Positions 5,941-12,603 of a DNA stretch of 15,111 bases are shown here, one piece after another. The notes below the pieces were generated by a model. That model saw only the letters and a program-made list of their open reading frames with translations. It ran no database searches and was not told the origin of the DNA. The position numbers were made by a program, and so were the translations under genes. The first letter of the stretch is position 1. Each line of letters begins with the position of its first letter. The DNA comes from Candidatus Fermentibacterota bacterium (GTDB lineage: Bacteria; JAFGKV01): assembly GCA_030620115.1 (NCBI GenBank), contig JAUXFG010000093.1:1-15111 (forward strand), given 5' to 3'.

Positions 5941-8900
5941 CTCCCCGCTCGCGTCCTCAATCTCGTAGAGACGAAGGATTTCAAGGTGTGCCGCTACATT
6001 GTGGAGGAAAGCCTTGCGCAATGTGGGATCGGTGATCCGTGCGGCATGTTCCTTGAGAAGGCGGTGGGCGGTTCTTAGGATTTCTCGTGCGCGTGAATCA
6101 TCAAGCGCGCGGAGAACCTCGTAGGATGTAAGATATACCTGAAAAGGATCATCAAGGACATCGAGCGTATTCCGGGCAAGGAACTTCGTGAGTTGATCAC
6201 AATACGAATGCGCATGGTCAATATCACCCGCGGCCAACGAGACGCGAGCGAGCCCAGCGGCGGCCTCAATTGCGAACTCCGGCTCATCCGAAGCGTCTCG
6301 GAGAGCCTTGGCCTCCCGGTATGACTTCTCGGCCATGGTGAGATCTCCAAGACTAGTACTCGCGTGGCCGACCAGGGTGAGGGCGGCTGCTTTGAGGGAT
6401 GGGCTATTCATATGATCGGAGATCTGTAGTGCCTGCTCCGCGTAGGCCATGGCCCTCTCATTGTTCCCCTCTCGATGAGAGAGCAACCCCATGTATGTAA
6501 GCCCAGTACACTCGCTTACGCGGTGGCCAAGCTGTCGAGAGAGATCCAGTGCCTGCTGATAATAGGCTTCCGCATCGGTATTGTGACCATACGCCATACA
6601 GACAAGCCCCAGGTTGCCGAGTGCGATGCTCTCGCCGAAACGATCATTGATGTCCCGGCAGATGTGGAGTGCTTTCTCAAAATAATCTTTGGCACGAACA
6701 TATTCATTCCGTGAATAGGCCATGACGCCCAGGTCGGTGAGTACAATGCTTTCGCTTTGTCGGTCCCGCACCATGACGAATAATCGGAGGGCGCGCTCAT
6801 AGTAGTCTGTCGCTGAATCGGTATCTCCCTGGCTTCGAGCGATCTTGGCCAGAGTGCCAAGTGTCATGCTCTCACCACGTCTGTCCCCAATCTCGTGGAG
6901 TACCGCGTGGGCCTGCTCGAGGTAGCCTGGAGCCAATCGCATGTTCCCTTGTCGCCAGAAGCTGATGCCGAGCCCGTCAAGCGCTCTTGCTTCTCCGCGT
7001 CGATCGTTGATCTCGCGGAAGATGTCTAATGCGCTCTTCTGGTACTCGCCCGCATTCGCATATTCTCCCTGGTCTGAGCAGATTACGCCAAGCTCATTGA
7101 GCGCTATAGCCTCGATCAGTCGAGATGAGCGAGGCTCATGGGATCCGGCCGGAGCTTTGTCGGTGGACGATCTTGCCCCTTGCGCTACTTCGAGTGCCTT
7201 GTCGATTCTTGTCCGTGCCGTGTGAAAATCTCCCTGCCTCCGGAGTGCGATTCCCCAGCTCAGGTAGCCCTCTGCTTCGCCGAACATGTCGTGGGAATTC
7301 CTGGATAGTTCGACGGCCTGCTGGGCGGCGGCGATGGCAGCCGAGTAGTCGCTCGTGGCTTCTGAATACCCCGATTTCCGAAGCAAGAGCAGTGTAAGGT
7401 CTTGGTCATTGCGCAGAGCATGGGAGAGTTTCTCCATGGCTGCAAGGTCCGTTTGCTGTGCTTCGCGATCGCCTCTCAATGCATGAATTCTCTCGAGGAT
7501 CAGAAGAATCCTGAATCGGCCCGAGTAATCTTTCTCGTCCATCAGTTCGAGGGCCCAGGTCAGGTATTTCAATGCTTCGGTGTGGGCGAAGCGTGCAGCA
7601 GCCTGCTCACCGGCGCGCTGCATGAGTTCAATGGCTTCATCTGTACTGCCGGCATGGAGTAAATGCTCGGCAATCAGCCCCGAGTATTCTCGTACCCGCT
7701 TGCCTCCTCGGGTGTTGAACCAGGTAGCTGCCTGCGCATGGTATGACCGTCGCTGGCGTTTGAGCATACCATCATAGGCCACGTCACGGAGAAGAGCATG
7801 TTTGAAGACATACTCTCTCGATCCGGCAAATGCCGACTTGTCCTGAGGGAAAATGAGCTCGCGCCGCGAAAGCGAGTCAAGAAGCTCGCCCAAATCTTGC
7901 GTCATGGTTTCTGACGCGTTCCCATGCTCCTGAGGGCTTGCCAGTAAGAAGGCAACCGTATCGTTCCAGAAGGTTCGACCGATCACGGAGGCACGCTTCA
8001 GGATCTCTCGCTCATCGGGGGGTAAACCGTCGAGTCGTGCTTGCAGGATCCCTGTCAGTGTCGGTGGGATTCGAACGGTGGCGAGCCGATACGGCTCGAT
8101 TGCCCAGGTTTGATCGTGTGGCGAGATGACGCCATCTTCCATGAGCATCTTGATGAGTTCCTCAACGAAGTATGGATTGCCTCCCGCCCTGCCGACGATG
8201 AGTTCTTCCAGCGCATGGGGAACGCGGTCTATCTCCCGAAGCAGCTCCCCAACAAGCTGTCGAGTTTCGTCTCTTGGCAGCAATCGCAAAGGAAGCTCGC
8301 GATGAAATGGGAACTCCCGACACCACGTCGGATGCTGTTTCAGGAATTCAGGCCGACAGGCCGCGACGATGAGTAAAGGTTGATCGATAAGTCCGCTCGC
8401 CAAATCTTCCAAGCTATCAAGGGAGCTCTCGTCAGCCCAGTTGATATCCTCGAGCAGGATGATGGTGGGTTTCTGTGTACAGGCTGCTCTGATGTAGGAC
8501 GCGAGATAGAGAAGTGCACGGTCGCGAAGCTCCTGGGGGTCATTCGGCGAATCATGTTCATACGGACTGGTGCCGGCGTCAAATCCCGTGAGCTGTCCGA
8601 CGACAGAGGCTTGGATACGGTTTTCGTCACTTCCGCCCAAAAGACCGCAGTAGCCTTCCTGGAGTTTTGAGAGTGCTTCAGCGGGGCTGTCGTTCTCCTG
8701 GATATGGAATCTGGTTGCAAGAAGATCACGGAATAGGGCATAGGGGAGATTCCGGGTTTCGGGCCTGGCACGCGCTCTGAATAGATGAATCGGAGCCGGC
8801 CCATCTTTCGCCCAGTGCCTGAACTCATAGAGCAGGCGCGACTTGCCGATTCCTGCTTCTCCCACCACCGTGATTATCTGGAGTCGGCGTGCCTCGCATG

Positions 8901-9705
8901 TGGCGGCAAAGGCAGTCTGCAAAATGGCGAGCTCCGCCTCCCTGCCGATCATGGGCGCTTCAATTCCTAGTATGCCCCTCATGGAGAGGGCCGATTCGAG
9001 AGGCTTGACTCGGACCACCACATACGCCGGGATCGGGTCGGCTTTTCCCTTCACGTGGACCCGGCCATGTGCTTCCACATCGAAGTGGCCGCATACATGG
9101 CGATAGGTGCTGCGGGCAATGAGAATTCCATCCAGTGGCGCCAAACTCTGCAATCGGTTGGCAACATTGACTGTGTCCCCTACAACGACAAAATCGTTTT
9201 CTGCTTGGCCCTTCACGGCGCTCACCACAACGGCGCCAGTATTCACACCTATGCGCATAGCCAATCGTGGCTCGCCCTTCTGTTCTCGTCCCCTGTTATA
9301 CTCTCTCAGTGACTGCCTCATGGTCAGTGCGGCGAGGATTGCATTCTTGGCATCCTGTTCGCTGGAGGCATACAGCCCAAAGACCGCCATGACCGCATCG
9401 CCGATGAATTTCTCGACAATACCGCCGTGGTTTTCAATCGCAGTTTTCCAGTGCATGAAGTACTGATTCATGATCTCGTAGAGGTCTTCAGGATCCATGC
9501 TCTCGGCCAGGGCCGTGTAGCCGGCCAGGTCGGCGAATAGCACGGTTACTTGTCTGCGTTGATCACTGGGGCGACCGGAGCTTTTCTGTTCAGCGAGATC
9601 TCTCTTGAGGGAGGCGAGAGCAAGATCGATGATGGCATCGCCAAGCGTGACACGTTGTGCCTCCAATGCCGCAATGGCCTTTTCGATTTCCTGCCGCTCA
9701 ATCAC
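5938..9705 (-). CDS. class III nucleotide cyclase - AAA/STAND-like ATPase - TPR signalling protein
   Basis: This is a 1255-residue multidomain protein, predicted cytoplasmic (no membrane segment seen). The cyclase domain spans about residues 50-235. It has both metal-binding Asp residues (VLFADLAGYT, Asp59; KFIGDAVMAVFG, Asp103), the base-recognising Lys99 and Asp171 expected for ATP, and the transition-state pair Asn180/Arg184 in VGDTVNVANR, so it should make cAMP. A P-loop ATPase region follows (Walker A GEAGIGKS, 282-289; Walker B TIILLED, ending Asp420). A helical linker leads to TPR repeats with an exact 40-residue period over about 862-1140. Such proteins are common in environmental bacteria; the TPR and ATPase parts probably sense a partner and control the cyclase. 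The start is GTG at 9705 with GGAG about 9 bases upstream. It is transcribed alone, converging on the protease gene. No input signal is visible. Confidence 0.9.
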   Translation of the reverse strand: MIERQEIEKAIAALEAQRVTLGDAIIDLALASLKRDLAEQKSSGRPSDQRRQVTVLFADLAGYTALAESMDPEDLYEIMNQYFMHWKTAIENHGGIVEKFIGDAVMAVFGLYASSEQDAKNAILAALTMRQSLREYNRGREQKGEPRLAMRIGVNTGAVVVSAVKGQAENDFVVVGDTVNVANRLQSLAPLDGILIARSTYRHVCGHFDVEAHGRVHVKGKADPIPAYVVVRVKPLESALSMRGILGIEAPMIGREAELAILQTAFAATCEARRLQIITVVGEAGIGKSRLLYEFRHWAKDGPAPIHLFRARARPETRNLPYALFRDLLATRFHIQENDSPAEALSKLQEGYCGLLGGSDENRIQASVVGQLTGFDAGTSPYEHDSPNDPQELRDRALLYLASYIRAACTQKPTIILLEDINWADESSLDSLEDLASGLIDQPLLIVAACRPEFLKQHPTWCREFPFHRELPLRLLPRDETRQLVGELLREIDRVPHALEELIVGRAGGNPYFVEELIKMLMEDGVISPHDQTWAIEPYRLATVRIPPTLTGILQARLDGLPPDEREILKRASVIGRTFWNDTVAFLLASPQEHGNASETMTQDLGELLDSLSRRELIFPQDKSAFAGSREYVFKHALLRDVAYDGMLKRQRRSYHAQAATWFNTRGGKRVREYSGLIAEHLLHAGSTDEAIELMQRAGEQAAARFAHTEALKYLTWALELMDEKDYSGRFRILLILERIHALRGDREAQQTDLAAMEKLSHALRNDQDLTLLLLRKSGYSEATSDYSAAIAAAQQAVELSRNSHDMFGEAEGYLSWGIALRRQGDFHTARTRIDKALEVAQGARSSTDKAPAGSHEPRSSRLIEAIALNELGVICSDQGEYANAGEYQKSALDIFREINDRRGEARALDGLGISFWRQGNMRLAPGYLEQAHAVLHEIGDRRGESMTLGTLAKIARSQGDTDSATDYYERALRLFVMVRDRQSESIVLTDLGVMAYSRNEYVRAKDYFEKALHICRDINDRFGESIALGNLGLVCMAYGHNTDAEAYYQQALDLSRQLGHRVSECTGLTYMGLLSHREGNNERAMAYAEQALQISDHMNSPSLKAAALTLVGHASTSLGDLTMAEKSYREAKALRDASDEPEFAIEAAAGLARVSLAAGDIDHAHSYCDQLTKFLARNTLDVLDDPFQVYLTSYEVLRALDDSRAREILRTAHRLLKEHAARITDPTLRKAFLHNVAAHLEILRLYEIEDASGE
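6286..7122 (-). repeat. TPR-coding region with 40-codon periodicity
   Basis: This is the part of the cyclase gene that encodes about seven tandem TPRs of 40 residues. The Gly/Asn turn (QGE, QGN, QGD, RNE, YGH, EGN, LGD) recurs at residues 880, 920, 960, 1000, 1040, 1080 and 1120 without a single indel. The motif INDRRGEARALDGLG has counterparts in most units. An irregular Ser/Pro-rich insert at about residues 842-861 separates it from a less regular TPR region upstream in the protein. Confidence 0.85.
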
Positions 9706-9754
9706 TGATGTCTGCTCCGTCGGTTACGTGCTGCGGAGAGCATCCCCGTATTTG

Positions 9755-10128
9755 GCCCGCATTTCTCACCGGCTTTCGTCGCGAGAGGGTCGAGATGGCT
9801 GTGGCCGCGAGGCTTGCGACCGAGGACCCCGCAGTCATATTCGCTGTCCGCCAGCCGGCGGATCGAGGAGGATGAAGGAGCGTAAGGGCTTGTCCGGGAA
9901 TAGCTCTTACGATCTGGCGCTCAGATTTGGGTTAGGTTTGGCCGATCTGATTGAACAGAACCGGAGGAATAGCTTAAACTATTTCGAGGATTCTGTGAGT
10001 GAGGATCGGTCAAAGATGGCCTGAAGATGAGATGGCAGAGTGTTAAGGCTATTTGTGGACAAGCCCCAATAAAGCAGACACTGGCATTTCGACTCTCGCA
10101 GCAGGAATCCGGTGAGAAGTGCGGGCTA
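9755..10128 (+). repeat. intergenic inverted-repeat element, copy B, interrupted
   Basis: The left terminus GCCCGCATTTCTCACCGG (9755-9772) and the right terminus CCGGTGAGAAGTGCGGGCTA (10109-10128) are near-perfect inverted repeats. The core matches copies A and C (GAGGCTTGCGACCGAGGACC, and GGATCGAGGAG near 9860-9870) up to GGAGCGTAA (ending 9885). The match resumes at CGCAGCAGG (10097-10105). The roughly 210 bases between are absent from A and C and contain a separate MITE-like element (9886-10066) plus 30 unassigned bases. Its internal hairpin is TCCGCC/GGCGGA (9847-9862). It lies 50 bases upstream of the cyclase start, in the leader or promoter region of that gene. Confidence 0.8.
9886..10066. 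mobile_element. 181-bp palindromic MITE-like insertion inside copy B
   Basis: The ends GGGCTTGTCCGGGAATAGC (9886-9904) and GCTATTTGTGGACAAGCCC (10048-10066) are inverted repeats over 19 bases with three central mismatches. The interior is itself partly palindromic: TTGGCCGATC and GATCGGTCAA (one mismatch), ACAGAA and TTCTGT, and AATAG/CTATT around the centre (9968-9983). It has no coding capacity of its own. I see no clear target-site duplication. This fits a non-autonomous element mobilised in trans by a transposase with matching ends; I cannot assign the transposase family. Confidence 0.65.
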
Positions 10129-10250
10129 ACCGGAACTTCGGTAGCCTTGACCGCGCTCCATGTCGTCATAGAGCAAGGAGGGGTTGCCCAGAGATGTCTT
10201 GCCTGCCATGTTGGACCCCTCTCAATACGAGAACTTGGTTTCCGAGAGGC

Positions 10251-10484
10251 TAGCCCGCACTTCTCACCGGTTTTCGTGGCGAAGCGGGGAAGTTGGCTGT
10301 GGCTGCAAGGCTTGCGACCGAGGACCCCGGCTCTGTCAGGGCATAGCCTGGCTCCGCCGTGGCGAAGCCCGAAGGCGTATCCTCTGTCCGCCAGCTGGCG
10401 GATCGAGGAGTCCGAAGGAGCGTAACGCAGCAGGCAGGGCTAAGTGTAGCGCTGCAGCAGATGGTCGGTGAGAAATGCGGGATA
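10251..10484 (+). repeat. intergenic inverted-repeat element, copy C (234 bp)
   Basis: The left terminus TAGCCCGCACTTCTCACCGG (10251-10270) pairs with TCGGTGAGAAATGCGGGATA (10465-10484). Long blocks are identical to copy A on both sides. Relative to A, a run of about 51 extra bases lies in the middle. It contains near-palindromes such as GCTCCGCC/GGCGAAGC (about 10350-10367) and the perfect palindrome TCCGCCAGCTGGCGGA (10387-10402). The element ends about 24 bases before the ferritin-like gene's ribosome-binding site. The spacer between copies B and C (10129-10250) holds only a small CCTCTC/GAGAGG inverted repeat and no supported gene. Confidence 0.85.
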
Positions 10485-10522
10485 GGGAGGGACCGATTAT
10501 TTCCAAAGGGAGGGTAATGGAG

Positions 10523-10978
10523 ATGGACGAATTCAGATCTGTTGATGATATTCTCGATTTTGCCATGAAGCAGGAACAGATAGCTGCCGACCTCTACAGG
10601 AATATGGCGGCGCAGTCTACAAGCCCCGCCACCAAGAAGCTCTTTGTTGAGCTTGAGAAGGATGAGCTTGGCCACAAAGCAAGACTCAAGGCCATGAAGG
10701 AAGGCAAGCAGCTCGTGCGTTTGGCCCCGAAGATCTCCGATCTCAGGATATCAGACTATTTGACCAAGGCCGAGCTGAAGGCAGAGATGAGCTATCAAGA
10801 CGGCCTCATCTATGCCATGCAGGCCGAAAAGGCGGAGTTCAAGCTTTACCTGGATCTTTCCACCAAGACGGATGACAGCAATCTACGTAATCTGCTTCTG
10901 ACCCTGGCAAACGAGGAGGCCCAACATAAGCTGAAGCTCGAGATAGAGTACGACGAATACGTATTGACCGAGAATTAG
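10523..10978 (+). CDS. ferritin-like di-iron protein (rubrerythrin-type, no rubredoxin domain)
   Basis: This is a 151-residue four-helix-bundle protein. The di-iron ligand pattern is complete: Glu18 (FAMKQEQIAADLY), Glu48-x-x-His51 (EKDELGHKARL), Glu102 (AMQAEKAEFKLYLDL) and Glu132-x-x-His135 (NEEAQHKLKLE). The two half-motifs share the E-(6)-Y spacing typical of rubrerythrin-like domains. The C-terminal rubredoxin centre of classical rubrerythrins (two CxxC pairs) is absent. It probably handles peroxide or iron in the cytoplasm; the exact reaction is unknown. ATG 10523 is chosen because GGAGG (10509-10513) is 9 bases upstream; ATG 10517, two codons earlier, is also possible. The frame stays open to 10475, but that part is repeat C and leader. 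It stands alone, converging on the peptidase gene. Confidence 0.9.
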   Translation: MDEFRSVDDILDFAMKQEQIAADLYRNMAAQSTSPATKKLFVELEKDELGHKARLKAMKEGKQLVRLAPKISDLRISDYLTKAELKAEMSYQDGLIYAMQAEKAEFKLYLDLSTKTDDSNLRNLLLTLANEEAQHKLKLEIEYDEYVLTEN

Positions 10979-11035
10979 AATAAGCTCGCAGCCTTGGGGC
11001 ACATATTTACCTCAAGTCTGATCTCCCCCATGTAG

Positions 11036-11055
11036 GGGCACGGCATGCCGTGCCC
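11036..11055. terminator. perfect 20-bp palindrome between convergent genes, possible bidirectional terminator
   Basis: GGGCACGGCATGCCGTGCCC is its own reverse complement and sits in the 85-base gap between the converging ferritin-like and peptidase genes. It could form a 10-bp stem in both transcripts, but neither side has a T-tract, so factor-independent termination is uncertain. Very similar GGGGCACGGC palindromes are frequent intergenic repeats in several bacterial groups, so it may simply be one of those. Confidence 0.45.
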
Positions 11056-11063
11056 ACCGGGGG

Positions 11064-12272
11064 CTAACCGAGCTGGACAATCTCCTGTTGGAAATCACAA
11101 AGGTTTTCACATCCCTTCTCGGTGACGAGATAGGTGTTCTCCGCACCCACCGGCCCAATTCCTTTCAGAAATGCCTTTGGCTCCATGGCGACCACCATGC
11201 CGGGCTTGAGCGAGATGTCCATTCTCTTGGCAATGATGGGGAATTCATCCAGTTCGAGACCGATGCCATGCCCGAAGAACTTCGCTTGGTTCTCACCATA
11301 TCCCATGAAGCCTTCCGGCGCCTCCTGTTGCTCGACCCAGGAATGAATCTCCTCATAGATATCGCTGCATATGCGTCCTGGTCGCAGGGCTTGTTCCAAC
11401 CGGGCGAGTACATCCAAGCAGAACGCGTGCGCGGTGGTCGCCTTCTCCGGGATGTCGCGTGAGGAGGAAAATGTTCGTGTATGATCGGCTTGATAGCCGT
11501 TGAAGGATGTGACGATATCAACCATCACTGTCTCCTCTCTGGCGATCTCTTTCCAGCCGGCCCCGGAGGCCGATGGATAGAGGCCCTCTCCTCCCACCGG
11601 ACCATCGAAGTTCGTGGGGTAGAGGGCGGAGTCACCGGAAGCGACATGGCTCATGCCCATGCCGGAGCCCGCACGCCGAACGCAGATCGTGCCGCCGTGA
11701 CCAAGCAGTCGCATTTCGCGCTCGATGGATGCGCTCAACTCAATTTCCGTAATCCCTGGCCGAAGGAGCTCGCCCATCTTCTTGAAAAGGGCGGTAGCCT
11801 GTGCCGCCGCTTCCCTGATCTGGCTGATCTCCCACGCGCTCTTCACGGCGCGCTGCGAGCGCGCTGCCAAACTCACATCGACCATGGAGCAGCTCTCCAA
11901 CTGGTCCGTCAACCAGACATAGGTCGACGCAGGAGTCACATCGAGCACGAGCCCCAAGGGGCCCCGATTAGCTCGAAGGGCGTCTGTTTCCTTCAGGAGA
12001 CCCTTCCGGCCGGGATAGGGCAATACCCTCAGCGGCGACTCAGCTTCAGCGCGTTTGAGGCTCTTCCTTACGAAAAAGGAGGGCTCCCCTTCCATAGGGA
12101 TCAGGAGAACGCCTTGTTGCATGGAGCCAGTGAAGTAGTATCGGTCCGTGGGGTGATCGAACCAGGCCAAAGAAAGGCCCATCTCTTTCATAGCTGTCTG
12201 GAAGGCCTGAATCCTCCGGCTGATCTCCGCATATGGAACCAAGAAGCGCTCGTGTCTCTGCAACGGAACCAT
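11064..12272 (-). CDS. M24-family metallopeptidase (Xaa-Pro aminopeptidase/dipeptidase-like)
   Basis: This protein of about 402 residues has a creatinase/prolidase-type N-terminal domain (about 1-140) and a pita-bread catalytic domain. All five metal ligands are visible: Asp and Asp in VMVDIVTSFNGYQADHTRTF (about 252 and 263), His in FFGHGIGLELDEFP (about 335), Glu in AMEPKAF (about 364) and Glu in VGAENTYLVTEKG (about 378). Family members cleave next to proline in peptides using two metal ions; the substrate preference (dipeptide or longer peptide) cannot be read here. The open frame extends upstream to 12449, but those 59 residues look non-coding. AAGAGG lies 6 bases before the ATG at 12272 and 3 before the ATG at 12275, so either may be used. 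No signal peptide is seen, so it should be cytoplasmic. It converges with the ferritin-like gene and diverges from the secreted hydrolase. Confidence 0.92.
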   Translation of the reverse strand: MVPLQRHERFLVPYAEISRRIQAFQTAMKEMGLSLAWFDHPTDRYYFTGSMQQGVLLIPMEGEPSFFVRKSLKRAEAESPLRVLPYPGRKGLLKETDALRANRGPLGLVLDVTPASTYVWLTDQLESCSMVDVSLAARSQRAVKSAWEISQIREAAAQATALFKKMGELLRPGITEIELSASIEREMRLLGHGGTICVRRAGSGMGMSHVASGDSALYPTNFDGPVGGEGLYPSASGAGWKEIAREETVMVDIVTSFNGYQADHTRTFSSSRDIPEKATTAHAFCLDVLARLEQALRPGRICSDIYEEIHSWVEQQEAPEGFMGYGENQAKFFGHGIGLELDEFPIIAKRMDISLKPGMVVAMEPKAFLKGIGPVGAENTYLVTEKGCENLCDFQQEIVQLG

Positions 12273-12477
12273 CATTGACCTCTTCTGTATGGGGCAGGCT
12301 GTATCATCATTCTCGCGGGCTGCTGAACATGCACACCAAGATACAATGCATGCAACCGGTTTTCGCGCAGAAATGGAGAAGTAGCCTCTCTCGTGTTCCG
12401 CGGTGTTTATTCCATTGAGCCCTCTCATCGTGGAAGGTCTCTGTTCCAAGAACTGCGGGATGCAAGAGGAAGGTAGC

Positions 12478-12585
12478 CGTTCACGGGTTCAGAGTTCACC
12501 GTTCAAGGTTATCTTTCAGATCCCACGAATCAACGGTTCGATTTCCGGTGAACCCTGAACCTATGAACCTTTCAACCCGTGAACG
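12478..12585. repeat. GTTCA-rich inverted repeat in the divergent intergenic region
   Basis: CGTTCACGGGTT (12478-12489) is the exact reverse complement of AACCCGTGAACG (12574-12585). Between the arms, further GTTCA/TGAAC words recur (TTCACCGTTCAAGG, GGTGAACCCTGAACC), so a larger imperfect hairpin is possible. It lies just before the hydrolase ribosome-binding site. The rest of this 328-base divergent region (12276-12603) must hold promoters for both flanking genes, but I found no -35/-10 pair good enough to report. Confidence 0.7.
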
Positions 12586-12603
12586 CTTACAAGGAAGGAT
12601 ATC

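Noticed and set aside
9605-10024. A 139-codon + strand frame crossing the cyclase start, repeat B and the MITE
   Set aside because: It is a composite of antisense and repeat sequence with no ribosome-binding site and no protein signature.
9755-10484. CRISPR array
   Set aside because: The repeats are long, few, unequally spaced and have inverted ends; there are no short regular repeats with spacers and no cas genes.
11481-12278. A 265-codon open frame on the + strand
   Set aside because: It is antisense to the M24 peptidase, whose complete set of metal ligands fixes the coding strand; the translation resembles no protein.
12276-12449. N-terminal extension of the M24 peptidase
   Set aside because: The extra residues are low in family similarity and Cys/Arg-rich, and an AAGAGG site lies just before ATG 12275/12272.
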